Assembly (NCBI GenBank): GCA_947628315.1
Contig: CANQZJ010000002.1
Coordinates: 1 to 64,000, forward strand
Length of the DNA stretch: 64,000 bases
Source: an uncultured Oscillospiraceae bacterium
GTDB taxonomy: Bacteria > Bacillota > Clostridia > Oscillospirales > Oscillospiraceae
Direction of reading: 5' to 3'
Both the position numbers and the translations under genes were made by a program. This document shows, one piece after another, positions 31,145-40,572 of the stretch (positions within the stretch are counted from its first letter, which is position 1; every line of letters starts with the position of its first letter). The notes beneath the pieces were generated by a model. It was given only the letters and a program-made list of their open reading frames with translations, had not been told where the DNA came from and did not search any database.

Positions 31145-31570
31145 ATGGAAATTTTGAACCCCGCGGAGGTGCGGAGCGGCACCTTCGGCAGCCTCTGGCT
31201 GGACGGTGAGCTGGGCAGTGAGACCAAGGGCCTCACGGTGAAGATCGCCAAGAACAAGACCGACGTGCCCCGCAGCGGCACCCCCATTGCCGGCCATAAG
31301 GTGATGGGCGTGAATATCACCGGCACGGTGACGCTGTACAACGCCACCAGCCGCCTGATTCGGGCCGAGGGCGAGGCCATCAAGCAGGGACGGGATCTCC
31401 GCCACGTGCTGGTGTCCAAGCTGGACGACCCGGACAACCCCAACCCCCAGCGCATCCAGGTGACCGGCGTCAGCTTCGACGATTTGACCCTGGCCCAGTG
31501 GGAGGTCGCCCAGCTCGGCGAGATCGAGGCCCCCTTCACGGCCGACGACTACGACATCCTGGAGGCATGA
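31145..31570 (+). CDS. tail tube protein (XkdM-like)
   Basis: A 141-residue β-rich protein (TFGSLWLDGELGSETKGLTV, GHKVMGVNITGTVTLYNATS, VTGVSFDDLTLAQWEVAQLG) of the PBSX XkdM-type tube family. AAGGAGG precedes the ATG. Confidence 0.9.
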   Translation: MEILNPAEVRSGTFGSLWLDGELGSETKGLTVKIAKNKTDVPRSGTPIAGHKVMGVNITGTVTLYNATSRLIRAEGEAIKQGRDLRHVLVSKLDDPDNPNPQRIQVTGVSFDDLTLAQWEVAQLGEIEAPFTADDYDILEA

Positions 31571-31574
31571 GCAC

Positions 31575-31946
31575 ATGAGCAAGTTTTTGGATCAGATCCT
31601 GCGGCCGGAGCTGCCCGACCTGGCGAAAAACCAGCAGGAGAAGACCTACGAGATCAAGCGGCTGAGCAAGCTGCTGGGGGAGCCGGTGACGGTGACCCTC
31701 CGCGGCCTGCCCTATGGGCGGGTTCAGGATCTGGAGCGGCTCAACGGCAACGAGCTGGAGATCCACATCCTGCTGGCCGGCTGTGAGGAGCTGCGGGATC
31801 CCGCCCTGCTGACCAAGTACGGCGTGGCCACCCCCGACGAGGTGGTGAAGCGGCTGCTGCTGCCGGGTGAGATCACCGCCCTGTCCAAGGCGGTGGAGGG
31901 CCTGTGCGGCTACCGCCAGACCACCATCAAGGAAGTAAAAAACTGA
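31575..31946 (+). CDS. tail assembly chaperone, short form (XkdN-like)
   Basis: A 123-residue protein (YEIKRLSKLLGEPVTVTLRG; then ALLTKYGVATPDEVVKRLLL) of the XkdN-type family, analogous to lambda gpG. Its last codons are GTA AAA AAC TGA. A-AAA-AAC is a classic -1 slippery heptamer right before the stop, giving the long form by frameshift. Confidence 0.88.
   Translation: MSKFLDQILRPELPDLAKNQQEKTYEIKRLSKLLGEPVTVTLRGLPYGRVQDLERLNGNELEIHILLAGCEELRDPALLTKYGVATPDEVVKRLLLPGEITALSKAVEGLCGYRQTTIKEVKN
31937..31943 (+). promoter_or_regulatory. -1 programmed frameshift site A AAA AAC
   Basis: The heptamer is in the correct phase (A37, AAA 38-40, AAC 41-43 of 319xx) and directly abuts the TGA at 31944-31946. 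After the slip, reading continues as CTG ATG GAG GAG into 70 more codons. Confidence 0.82.
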
Positions 31947-32155
31947 TGGAGGAGGGCAGCGACCCGGAGCTGCACCTCCTGTGGTGGCTGTTCATGCGCC
32001 ACAACGTGATGCCCTGGGAGGTGTACGAGCGCCCCCAGGGCTACCGGGATTTAGTGGAGGCCTTCTCCCTCAGGGAGCTGGAACAGCTCCGGGATGAGCG
32101 CCTCCAACGCAAGGCGCGGGCCAAAGCCGCGCCGTCCAAGCGAAAAAGGAGGTAG
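31943..32155 (+). CDS. tail assembly chaperone, frameshift extension
   Basis: The -1 frame after the slippery site adds LMEEGSDPELHLLWWLFMRH and ends in a very basic tail (RKARAKAAPSKRKRR), making a fusion of about 193 residues from 31575 to 32155. The T-like extension binds the tape measure protein in known systems. The ATG at 31946 overlapping the stop (TGATG) offers a second, reinitiation route to a 69-residue free protein. Confidence 0.75.
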   Translation: MMEEGSDPELHLLWWLFMRHNVMPWEVYERPQGYRDLVEAFSLRELEQLRDERLQRKARAKAAPSKRKRR

Positions 32156-32161
32156 GCGACC

Positions 32162-34291
32162 ATGGCCAAGGGCGGAGTCAGTCTGTATTTTACCATCCAG
32201 GACAGGGCGTCCTCGGTGCTGTCCGGCATCGGGGACAAGACGAAGGCCCTGGACAAGGAGACCCAGTCCCTGGCCCAGTCCGCCGCCGCTCTCACCGCCG
32301 CCAACAAGCCGCTGATCCAGCAGCAGGCCGAGCTGAAGACCAAGCTGGAGGTCAGCGCCAAGGCGGTGAAGGACGCCCGGAAGGCCTTTATGGAGTACGG
32401 GGACGAGGCCAGCAAAGACCGGCTCTCCTCCGCCATCCAGGAGCAGGACGAGCTGCGCCGGGAGCTGAAGGACACCGAGGATCAGCTGAAATCCAACCAG
32501 AAGACCTACCAGGAGTACCGGGAGGCCATCCGCAAGGGCTCCCTGGAGGCCGAGAGCCTGGGGGGCGGAGGCGCAAGCGGCGGAGCCGTTGACAGCGGGA
32601 TCTCCGCGCTGGCCAACGGGCTGGCGTCCTCCGGGCTGCTCAATCAGCTGAGCGGCAGCCTCACCGAGACGGCGGGTACCATGCTGTCCTCCGCGCTGGG
32701 CGACCGGGCGGCGGACGCCATCTCCGGCCTGCTGGGCAGCACCATGACCGGCGCCGCCGCCGGCGCCGTGGCCGGCCCGCTGGGCGCCCTCATTGGCGCC
32801 GGCGTTGGGGCCGTCTCCGGCGTGATGGACGTGGCAACCCAGCAGTTTAAGGACAAGGACGAGGTATTCCTTGCGTATTCGCAGGAGCTGGCCGACAAAT
32901 ACGCCGACCACTCGGATGACATCACCTCCGGCTCCTCCATCGCGGCGGGGCGGGAGACCGACCTGCTGTCCTTCACCACCCTGTTCGGGGAGCGGTCGAA
33001 GGCAGAGGGCTACCTGGCCGACCTGGTGGAGATGAGCAACCGGACGCCCTTCCTGTACGGCGACCTGACCGCCATGTCCAAGACGCTGGCCACCTACGGA
33101 TTCGACGACAAGCGCATCCTTCCGGTGCTGACCAAGATCGGAGACGCCGGGGCCGCTCTGGGTCTGGCCACCTCCGACATGACCACGGTGGCCACCGCCC
33201 TGGGCCGGATGCAGACCACTGACAAGGCCGCGCTGGAGTACATCAACATGCTCAGTGAGCGGGGCATCAACGCGGTGGGCTATCTGTCCGAGGCCCGCGG
33301 GGAGAGCGTGGCGGACACCTACTCCGCCATCTCCAAGGGGGAAATCTCCGGTACCGACGCCGTCGACATCATCCTGACCGCCATGGGCGAGGCCTTCGGG
33401 GGCTCCATGGAGGAGCAGAGCCAGACCTTCAGCGGCCTGTCCTCCACCCTGGAGGGCCTCCAGCAGGAGATCCAGAACGCCGCCGGCGAGGGGTACAACC
33501 AGGTCAGGGCGGAGGGCGTCCAGGAGGGCATCGACGCCTACAGCGGGCCCCTGGGCGAGTACCTCCAGCAGATGAACACCATCGTGGGGGAGAACCAAGC
33601 CTATCTGGAGAACCTGTCCGACCAGTACCAGCGGGACGCCCTCACCGCACTGTTCACCGGGGAGATCAGCGACATCTTCACCCCGGCGGAGGCGGAGGCC
33701 CTGACCGGGATGCACGACGAGTTCGCCTCCCTTCAGGAGGCGGTGGAGGCCGGCGACCCCGAGGCCAAGCTCCAAATGCAGGGGCTGTATGAGCAGGCCC
33801 AGATCATCGGAGAAGACGCTTTCAACACCTCCGAATACATGCAGCAGGCGCACGAGATTGAGCAAGATCATCTCGACGCGATCAAGGAAACGCTTGCCAG
33901 CTCCGAAGCGATTGAGCAGAAAATTGAAGAAAATACGGCCAAAACCGCCGGCATCATGTCCACCGAAGCGGGAAAGCAGGAGTACGCCAGCTCCCCGGCG
34001 GGGCTGTTCTGGTGGACGATGACCCACCCCTACGGCGGCGGAACACCCACCGGCGGCTACGCCGTGGGCCTGCCCTACGTGCCGGAGGACAACTTCCCGG
34101 CGCTGCTCCACGAGGGTGAGCGGGTGCTCACCGCCCGGGAGGCCCGGGCCTACAACGCCGCCCAGGCCGGCGGCGGGACGTCCGGCATCGTCATCAACGT
34201 CAGCGGCCTGTCCGTGCGGGAGGAGGCCGACGTGGAGAAGATCGCCGCGCGGCTGCTGGAGGAAATCCAGCTGGCCCAGATGGCCGGCTGA
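32162..34291 (+). CDS. tape measure protein
   Basis: A 709-residue protein: N-terminal coiled coils (ALDKETQSLAQSAAALTAAN, QQAELKTKLEVSAKAV), a glycine/alanine-rich hydrophobic stretch (about 180-225; TMTGAAAGAVAGPLGALIGA) predicted to be membrane-active, the conserved tape-measure domain (RTPFLYGDLTAMSKTLATYG, SERGINAVGYLSEA) and a C-terminal helical part. Its length sets tail length and predicts a tail near 100 nm. Confidence 0.92.
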   Translation: MAKGGVSLYFTIQDRASSVLSGIGDKTKALDKETQSLAQSAAALTAANKPLIQQQAELKTKLEVSAKAVKDARKAFMEYGDEASKDRLSSAIQEQDELRRELKDTEDQLKSNQKTYQEYREAIRKGSLEAESLGGGGASGGAVDSGISALANGLASSGLLNQLSGSLTETAGTMLSSALGDRAADAISGLLGSTMTGAAAGAVAGPLGALIGAGVGAVSGVMDVATQQFKDKDEVFLAYSQELADKYADHSDDITSGSSIAAGRETDLLSFTTLFGERSKAEGYLADLVEMSNRTPFLYGDLTAMSKTLATYGFDDKRILPVLTKIGDAGAALGLATSDMTTVATALGRMQTTDKAALEYINMLSERGINAVGYLSEARGESVADTYSAISKGEISGTDAVDIILTAMGEAFGGSMEEQSQTFSGLSSTLEGLQQEIQNAAGEGYNQVRAEGVQEGIDAYSGPLGEYLQQMNTIVGENQAYLENLSDQYQRDALTALFTGEISDIFTPAEAEALTGMHDEFASLQEAVEAGDPEAKLQMQGLYEQAQIIGEDAFNTSEYMQQAHEIEQDHLDAIKETLASSEAIEQKIEENTAKTAGIMSTEAGKQEYASSPAGLFWWTMTHPYGGGTPTGGYAVGLPYVPEDNFPALLHEGERVLTAREARAYNAAQAGGGTSGIVINVSGLSVREEADVEKIAARLLEEIQLAQMAG

Positions 34292-34302
34292 GGAGGGAGA
34301 AC

Positions 34303-34962
34303 ATGCGGGAGCATTATCACCACTACATCTTCGACGGGGTGCAGCTGACCCTGCCGGTGACGCCGCAGCGGTACAGCTGGGGCTGGGGGAAGAACATCGA
34401 GACCATCAACGTGTCCGCCCTGGGCGATGTGTACTTCCCGGGCAACAAGACCCGGTGCGCCAACAAGGTGGAGGGCTTTTTCCCCGCACAGGACTATCCC
34501 TTCCTGGCGCCCGGCGCCGTCACAGATCCGTGGTACTATGTCGGCCTGTTCCAGCAGTGGGCCCAGAGCGACATCGTCGGCCGGTTCATCGTGGACGGCA
34601 CCGACGTGAACGCGGCGGTGCTCATCGAATCCATCGACGTGGAGGAAAAGGACGGCAGCGGCGACGTGTACTACGTCATCAACCAGCGGGAGTGGATCGA
34701 CGTGGAGGCCGAGGCCGTGGCCACCATCAATCCCGCCACCGACACCCAGAACAAAAAGCAGCCCCAGGACTCCACCGCCGCCCAGACCTACACCGTGCGC
34801 TCCGGGGACTGCCTGAGCGTCATCTGCCGGCGGTTTTACGGGGACGGGACGGCGAAATACTACAACGCCCTGGCCAAGTTCAACGGGATCCAGAACCCCC
34901 ACCTGATCTATCCGGGCACGGAGCTGACCCTGCCGCCGGCGGATCAGCTGCTGGGAGGGTGA
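34303..34962 (+). CDS. LysM-containing tail hub protein (XkdP-like)
   Basis: A 219-residue protein with a C-terminal LysM domain (YTVRSGDCLSVICRRFYGDG to LIYPGTELTLP, about 163-212) after a β-rich N-terminal domain. XkdP-type proteins sit below the tape measure in PBSX-like tails. LysM binds peptidoglycan. Confidence 0.88.
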   Translation: MREHYHHYIFDGVQLTLPVTPQRYSWGWGKNIETINVSALGDVYFPGNKTRCANKVEGFFPAQDYPFLAPGAVTDPWYYVGLFQQWAQSDIVGRFIVDGTDVNAAVLIESIDVEEKDGSGDVYYVINQREWIDVEAEAVATINPATDTQNKKQPQDSTAAQTYTVRSGDCLSVICRRFYGDGTAKYYNALAKFNGIQNPHLIYPGTELTLPPADQLLGG

Positions 34963-34965
34963 GCC

Positions 34966-35943
34966 ATGGCCATGCCGAAGACCATCCTCACCGGGCGGGA
35001 GGGCGGCCACGACATCACCCAGATGATAGCCACCCTCACCTGGAGCGGGGACAAGAACTCCATCGTCCGAAAAGTGACGGCGGAGGTGGTGTACCGGCTG
35101 GGCGACCTGCCGGTACCCGAGCTGGGCGACGGGCTGACCCTCACCGACGGGGGCAGCGTCCTGTTCCAGGGGTATGTGGTGCGCCGGGCGCTGGACAGCG
35201 AGGAGTCCAAGATCTCCATCACCGCCTACGACCGGGGCGTCTACCTCTGCAACAACCAGGGCACCTACAAGTTCCGGGGCATCACCGCCGAGGACATTGC
35301 CCGGACGGTGTGCGCCGACTACGGGATCCCCGTGGACAGTCTGGCCTCCACCGGGGCGCTGCTGAACCGGAAGTTCACCGGCACGGCGCTGGATAAGATC
35401 ATCACCTCCGCCTACACCCTGGCCGCCGAACAGACCGGGGAGCGGTACGCCGTGCGGATGACCCCGGCGGGGCTGCTGGTGAAGGTGAAGGAGCAGAGCC
35501 AGACCAGCCTCATCCTCCGGCCCCGCTCCAACCTGATCCGGGCATCCACCACGGAGAGCATCGAGAAGATGGTCAACAGCGTGGCCATCTACGACGAGCA
35601 GGGCAACCGCCTCAGCGTCCAGAACGACCAGGGAGCCATCGACCTCTACGGGATGATGCAGCGGCACATCACCCAGCGGGACGGCGAGGACGTCTCCGGC
35701 GAGGCCAAAACCCTCCTGGAGGACGGGGCCCTGGCCAAGACGGTGACCGCCCAGGTGCTGGGCAACTCCACCCTCATCACCGGGGAGACGGTGATCGCGG
35801 AGGAGGAGGGCACCGGCCTGTCCGGCCTGTTCTGGATCGAGAGCGACTCCCACACCTGGGTGCGGAACACCTACCAGACCAGGCTGACCCTCAACTGCCG
35901 GAACGTGATGACCAAGACATCCGCGGGGAGTGAGCTGAAATGA
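34966..35943 (+). CDS. baseplate hub protein (XkdQ-like)
   Basis: A 325-residue protein with the XkdQ/gpD-like pattern: VYRLGDLPVPELGDGLTLTD, GSVLFQGYVVRRALDSEESK, ITAYDRGVYLCNNQGTYKFR, TAEDIARTVCADYGIP. It forms part of the central hub below the tube. Confidence 0.88.
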   Translation: MAMPKTILTGREGGHDITQMIATLTWSGDKNSIVRKVTAEVVYRLGDLPVPELGDGLTLTDGGSVLFQGYVVRRALDSEESKISITAYDRGVYLCNNQGTYKFRGITAEDIARTVCADYGIPVDSLASTGALLNRKFTGTALDKIITSAYTLAAEQTGERYAVRMTPAGLLVKVKEQSQTSLILRPRSNLIRASTTESIEKMVNSVAIYDEQGNRLSVQNDQGAIDLYGMMQRHITQRDGEDVSGEAKTLLEDGALAKTVTAQVLGNSTLITGETVIAEEEGTGLSGLFWIESDSHTWVRNTYQTRLTLNCRNVMTKTSAGSELK

Positions 35944-36365
35944 GCAACGAAAACGGACGGGATCCCTACCGGGGGATCCTCGATATGGTGCGGCAGGAGG
36001 CCGCCGGCCAGATCCAGAGCACCTTCGTCATCGGCAAGGTGCTGGAGGCAACCAAGACCTCCATCCGCATCCAGGCCGACGGCCACGAGCTGGACGAACA
36101 GGACATCCTGGTCAACGCCTCCCTGGTGCCCGGCACCACGTTCAAATTCCCCGACGACTTCGACATGGAGGGACGGCTGAACGGCTTTGCCTCCTGCGGC
36201 CTTGGCTTCCACTCCTTTTTCCAGGTGAACGGCATGGAGGGAACGGCGACCGTGGGCATCCCGCTGAAGGCGGACGACCTGGTGCTGCTGATGCCGGACG
36301 GGAGCCGGCAATTCTACTATCTGATCTGCAAGGTGGTGCGTTATGGGACTGTTTCCGCTGATTGA
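35940..36365 (+). CDS. baseplate protein, DUF2577 family
   Basis: A 141-residue protein (PYRGILDMVRQEAAGQIQST, VIGKVLEATKTSIRIQADGH, KADDLVLLMPDGSRQFYYLI) of the XkdR-like DUF2577 group. It overlaps the next gene by 23 bp. Confidence 0.82.
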   Translation: MSNENGRDPYRGILDMVRQEAAGQIQSTFVIGKVLEATKTSIRIQADGHELDEQDILVNASLVPGTTFKFPDDFDMEGRLNGFASCGLGFHSFFQVNGMEGTATVGIPLKADDLVLLMPDGSRQFYYLICKVVRYGTVSAD

Positions 36366-36909
36366 CCTGCCCTCCCTGGCCGCGGAGGGGCAGACGGCCC
36401 GCCCCCTGTTCCGGGAGGTGGGCTGGGATTTTAAGACCAACCGGCCCCTCTGGAGGGGCGGGGAGCCGGTGTACTGCACCGGGGCCCAGGCGGTGCTGGT
36501 GTGGGCCTGGCTGGCCCTCCAGACGGAGCTGAGGATGCACGACGTCTTTACCCGGGACTACGGCCTGGGCATCCGCAGCGAGCTGATGGGCAAGCCCTTC
36601 ACCCAGTCGGTGCAGCACGCCGAGGCCATCCGCTACGTCAAGGAGGCCCTGATGATCAACCCGTACATCACCGACGTGACCGCCGTGGAGGTGTCCTTCC
36701 ACGGCTCCGAGCTGACGGTGGAGTGCACCATCAAAACGGTGTACGGGGAGGTGGCCCTCTCGGCGGAGCGGTCGACGGTGACCGCCGCCCGGCCCGTCAA
36801 CCCGACGCCGCCCGACCCCTGCAACCACGAGGAGATGACCGCCGAGGAGATCGCCCGGATGTGGGCCGAGATCATGGGCCAGACCGAACCGGCGGACGAG
36901 GAGGAATGA
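36343..36909 (+). CDS. baseplate wedge protein, DUF2634 (XkdS-like)
   Basis: A 188-residue protein with a gp25-like core (LFREVGWDFKTNRPLWRGGE, RDYGLGIRSELMGKPFTQSV, INPYITDVTAVEVSFHGSEL). gp25-type proteins help trigger sheath contraction. The C-terminus is acidic. Confidence 0.85.
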   Translation: MGLFPLIDLPSLAAEGQTARPLFREVGWDFKTNRPLWRGGEPVYCTGAQAVLVWAWLALQTELRMHDVFTRDYGLGIRSELMGKPFTQSVQHAEAIRYVKEALMINPYITDVTAVEVSFHGSELTVECTIKTVYGEVALSAERSTVTAARPVNPTPPDPCNHEEMTAEEIARMWAEIMGQTEPADEEE

Positions 36910-36913
36910 CAGC

Positions 36914-37984
36914 ATGGCCGAATATGACAACATCACGCCCGAGAGCCTCAAAACCGAGATGCTGGCCCCGCTGGAGGGCACCGTGGAGACCCGGGAGGGC
37001 AGCTACGCCAACACGCTGCTGTCCCCCGTGGCCCTCCAGATCCACAAGATATATCAGCAGGTGCTTCCCAGGGTGGAACTGGCCATCGACCCGGACGAGA
37101 CCGCCGGCGACCTGGTGGACAAGCGGGCGGCCGACTTCGGCATCACCCGGGATCCCGGCAAAAAGGCCCACGTCCAGCTCAAAATCACCGCCGTGACGAC
37201 CCGCGTCCCCGTCATCCCCGCCGGGACGATGGCCGAGACCATCGAGGGCCTTCGCTTCGTCACCCTGGAGGACGCCGTTTTTGAGGGCCGGGTGGCCATG
37301 GTGAACGCCGAGGCGGAGCACGTGGGCCTCCAGTACAACGTGGACGCCGACACCATCGTGGTGATGACAAGGAGCATCGGCGGCGTGGAGTCCGTCACTA
37401 ACCCGGAGGGGGCCACCGGCGGCGCCGACGTGGAGAGCGACAGCGCCCTGCTGGAGCGGTACCGCAACTACCTCCGGCGGCCGGTGAGCTCCGGCAACGT
37501 GAACCACTACATCCAGTGGGCCACGGAGGTGTCCGGCGTAGACTACGCCTCCGTGGAGCCGCTGTGGAATGGCCCCGGCACCGTCCGGGTGGTGATCGCC
37601 GGGCCGGACAAGGGGGCCGTGGACGAGCCCACCAGGGCCGCCTGCGCCGCCCACATCGAGGAGGAGCGGCCCATCGGGGCAAGCGTGACCGTGGTGTCCA
37701 TCGAGACGCTGTCCATCGACGTGGAGGCCACCGTCACCCTCACCGACGACGTCACCGCTGAGCAGGTGGAGGCGGAGCTGCGGGCCTCCCTCACCGAGTT
37801 GCTCTCCGCCATGCCCTACGGCAAGGCCGGCGTGGTGCGCTACAGCCGGGTGCTGGCCCTCCTGCTGGCCTGTGACGGCGTGGAGGAGTACTCCAGCTAC
37901 ACCCTCAACGGCAAAAAGGAGAACGTGGCGGTCACCGCCCAGAACGCCCCCACGGTGGGCACCGTGACCATCACCAAGGCATAG
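36914..37984 (+). CDS. baseplate J-like protein (XkdT)
   Basis: A 356-residue gpJ-family protein: NTLLSPVALQIHKIYQQVLP, AGDLVDKRAADFGITRDPGK, GGADVESDSALLERYRNYLR, VSSGNVNHYIQWATEVSGVD and YASVEPLWNGPGTVRVVIAG. It builds the outer wedges of the baseplate. Confidence 0.92.
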   Translation: MAEYDNITPESLKTEMLAPLEGTVETREGSYANTLLSPVALQIHKIYQQVLPRVELAIDPDETAGDLVDKRAADFGITRDPGKKAHVQLKITAVTTRVPVIPAGTMAETIEGLRFVTLEDAVFEGRVAMVNAEAEHVGLQYNVDADTIVVMTRSIGGVESVTNPEGATGGADVESDSALLERYRNYLRRPVSSGNVNHYIQWATEVSGVDYASVEPLWNGPGTVRVVIAGPDKGAVDEPTRAACAAHIEEERPIGASVTVVSIETLSIDVEATVTLTDDVTAEQVEAELRASLTELLSAMPYGKAGVVRYSRVLALLLACDGVEEYSSYTLNGKKENVAVTAQNAPTVGTVTITKA

Positions 37985-37994
37985 GAGGCGGGCC

Positions 37995-38576
37995 ATGGAA
38001 TACAAAGACCTGCCAAGCTATGAGCGGCTGCCGGAGTACCACATGGGCAGCCCGGAGACCCGCGCCATCGTGGAGAGCACCACCAACGCCGCCCTCCGGG
38101 CCCGGGACGCCGCCGAGGACGCGGAGGATCAGCTCTTTGTGGGCTCCGCCACCTGGGGCCTGGAGCTGTGGGAGAAGCTGGTGGACGTCACCCCGGAGCC
38201 GGGGGCCAGCGAGGAAGACCGCCGGGCCGCCGTCCTCACCAAGATGATGGGCTCCGGCACCTGCAACGCCGCCATGATCGCCGCCCTGGCAAAGGCCGTC
38301 ACCGGCTACGAGTCCGTGGTGGTGGAGCAGTTCGACAAGTACACCTTCTCCCTCTCCTTCGTGGGGGAGACCCACGACCTGATCAACGTGGATCGAAAGA
38401 CCATCGAGCGGATGGTGGAGGAGGTCAAGCCCGCCCACCTGAAGTTCGAGTTCCGGCCCGTCACCTGGGCCGATGTGGCCGCCGTGTACCGCACCTGGGG
38501 CGGGGTGATGGCCACGCTGATGACCTGGCACGAAATCGCCATGCAGGTGGTCGTCACCCGAAGGGAGGATGTCTGA
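37995..38576 (+). CDS. DUF2313 tail protein (XkdU/YmfQ-like)
   Basis: A 193-residue protein with LWEKLVDVTPEPGASEEDRR, AAVLTKMMGSGTCNAAMIAA and KPAHLKFEFRPVTWADVAAV, typical of the DUF2313 family placed between baseplate J and the fibre gene. Confidence 0.88.
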   Translation: MEYKDLPSYERLPEYHMGSPETRAIVESTTNAALRARDAAEDAEDQLFVGSATWGLELWEKLVDVTPEPGASEEDRRAAVLTKMMGSGTCNAAMIAALAKAVTGYESVVVEQFDKYTFSLSFVGETHDLINVDRKTIERMVEEVKPAHLKFEFRPVTWADVAAVYRTWGGVMATLMTWHEIAMQVVVTRREDV

Positions 38577-39922
38577 TGGCAAGCACCGATAAATTCCTGG
38601 GCCCCGAGGGCGTCAAGGAGCTGATGCTCAAGATCGCCACCGCCCTGTCCGGCAAGGTGGGGGGCGATGAGTACAACCTGCAAGTCCAGGCGCTGCTGGA
38701 GCGCATCGGCCAGCTGGCCGCCACCGATCAGGGCCTGGCCGACGCCATCTCCGCCTTGACCGACAGCACCGCGGCCGCCCTCACCGCCCACAACGAGGCC
38801 CCGGAGGCCCACTCCGACATCCGGCTGGCGGTGGCGGAGGCCCGATCCATCGCCGAGGGCCGCAGCCGTGGCATCGTCTTCCCGGACTACGCCGCCCTGG
38901 CCGCCGACCTGAACGGGGCCGACGCGGGCAAGTACTCGGTGGGCGACCACCTTCTCATTCTCACCATGGAGGTGCCCGACCTGTGGGTGTCCGCCGCGGA
39001 GGAGGAGCCCCAGACCTACGAATACACCGACGACCAGGCTCTGGTGGACGCCCTGGCCGCCGGCGAGGTGCAGATCGGGCGATATAAGGTCTCTATGCTG
39101 GAGATGGCCAAGGTGGATCTGAGCCCCCTCACCGAGCACCTCCTCAACACCCAAAACCCCCACCATGTGACCGCCGCCCAGGCGGGCGCCCGTCCCGACA
39201 CCTGGACGCCCACCGCCACGGAAGTGGGCGCCGACCCCGCCGGCACGGCTGCCGGCGCCGTCAGCGGCCACAACACCGCCCCGGACGCCCACCAGGACAT
39301 CCGCACGGAGCTGGCGGGTAAGGTTACCACCGAGGCGATGAACACCGCCCTGGCGGCCAAGCAGAACACCCTCAAGGGCACCAAGGGCCAGTTCCTGGGC
39401 TTCAATGACCAGGGCGCGCCGGAGCCCCAGAACATCGAGACGCCGGACGTCTCCGCCCAGATCCGGGAGCACAACGCCGACGAGACAGCCCATCCGGACA
39501 TCCGCACCGCCCTCACAGACAAGGCCGACCTGGTGGGCGGCAAAGTCCCCGCGGCCCAGATCCCGGCCCTGGCTTACGACGCCAAGGGCGCCGCCGCCGC
39601 TGTCCAGACGGCCCTCCAAAAGACCCTCACGGACGGGCTTGCGAAAAAGGCCGACGACATCGAATCCGACCCCGTGACCCTCACAGTCCAGGGCTGGGTC
39701 GACAAGGCCCAGACCGTGGCCGCGCCCCATGTCATCGCCGACGAGACCAAACAGGAGATCCGCCCCGCGCCCGCCTCCGCCAGCATGGCCGCCTGGAAGA
39801 AGGCGGGGATCATGTGCATCGCGCAGGGCGAGGGCACCGTCACCTTCAGCTGTGACACCGTGCCGGAGACGGACATCCAGATGTTCGTCAACTCTCAGAT
39901 GGTACAGGGGGCGGGAACATGA
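38576..39922 (+). CDS. tail fibre protein with internal repeats
   Basis: A 448-residue protein. Three repeats of HN-x(4)-AH-x-DIR occur (AHNEAPEAHSDIR, GHNTAPDAHQDIR, EHNADETAHPDIR), the type that forms trimeric stalks, and an NPHHVTAAQAGA motif typical of fibre proteins. The C-terminal part (after about 360) is β-rich and probably contacts the receptor. ATG overlaps the previous stop. Confidence 0.8.
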   Translation: MASTDKFLGPEGVKELMLKIATALSGKVGGDEYNLQVQALLERIGQLAATDQGLADAISALTDSTAAALTAHNEAPEAHSDIRLAVAEARSIAEGRSRGIVFPDYAALAADLNGADAGKYSVGDHLLILTMEVPDLWVSAAEEEPQTYEYTDDQALVDALAAGEVQIGRYKVSMLEMAKVDLSPLTEHLLNTQNPHHVTAAQAGARPDTWTPTATEVGADPAGTAAGAVSGHNTAPDAHQDIRTELAGKVTTEAMNTALAAKQNTLKGTKGQFLGFNDQGAPEPQNIETPDVSAQIREHNADETAHPDIRTALTDKADLVGGKVPAAQIPALAYDAKGAAAAVQTALQKTLTDGLAKKADDIESDPVTLTVQGWVDKAQTVAAPHVIADETKQEIRPAPASASMAAWKKAGIMCIAQGEGTVTFSCDTVPETDIQMFVNSQMVQGAGT

Positions 39923-40572
39923 TCGTTAATCCGGTACTGAGCGGCGGAGGCGGCGCCATCAGCGTGCCGATGGACATCCTGCGGGAGTGGGTGCAGTCTC
40001 TGTACCCGGATTTTCCGGACACCGCCACCGACGACCAGGTCATCCAGAAGGCGCTGGACTACGTGGATCAGCAGTCCCCCAACCAGTTCAAAGCTACCCT
40101 GGTGGACGTGCCCTGCACCTACGGCTTCTGCTCGCTGGGCGAACACATCACCCTCCAGGGAGTGGCCACCGTCACCCGGAGCAATCATATCACCTCCGCC
40201 GTCCTCACCTTCACCGGCGATGTGGGCGGGCTCCAGATCCTGGCGGCGCCGGACTGGGCCCAGGCATCCGCCGCGGAAAGCCTGACGCTCACATTCAACC
40301 CGGCGGAGCCCATCACCCGGCAGAAGCTGGCCGACGCCATCAGCAACATCACGGTCACCGCAGAGGTCACGTCGCTGCTCTCCATCACGCTGAAGGGCAT
40401 CGACAAGGGCGGCAAGGACTGGCCGGCGGACGGCACCTCCCGGCTGCTATTCTCGGCCTCCACCTGGGCCGCCATCATGGGCTGGGGCTACACCTGGGAG
40501 CAGCTGGCCGCCCGGTGCGGCACATGGAACGAGATGATGCGGATGCCGAAGCCGCCGGTGGCCGTGTCATGA
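39919..40572 (+). CDS. tail-associated protein of unknown function
   Basis: A 217-residue protein after the fibre gene (ATGA overlap). It begins with a glycine-rich segment (LSGGGGAISVPMDILREWVQ) and is otherwise β-rich. Could be a fibre assembly or receptor-binding accessory; not recognised. Confidence 0.55.
   Translation: MIVNPVLSGGGGAISVPMDILREWVQSLYPDFPDTATDDQVIQKALDYVDQQSPNQFKATLVDVPCTYGFCSLGEHITLQGVATVTRSNHITSAVLTFTGDVGGLQILAAPDWAQASAAESLTLTFNPAEPITRQKLADAISNITVTAEVTSLLSITLKGIDKGGKDWPADGTSRLLFSASTWAAIMGWGYTWEQLAARCGTWNEMMRMPKPPVAVS

Noticed and set aside
38576..40572. Diversity-generating retroelement acting on the fibre gene
   Set aside because: No reverse transcriptase gene or template/variable repeat pair is visible; the fibre repeats are short stalk motifs.
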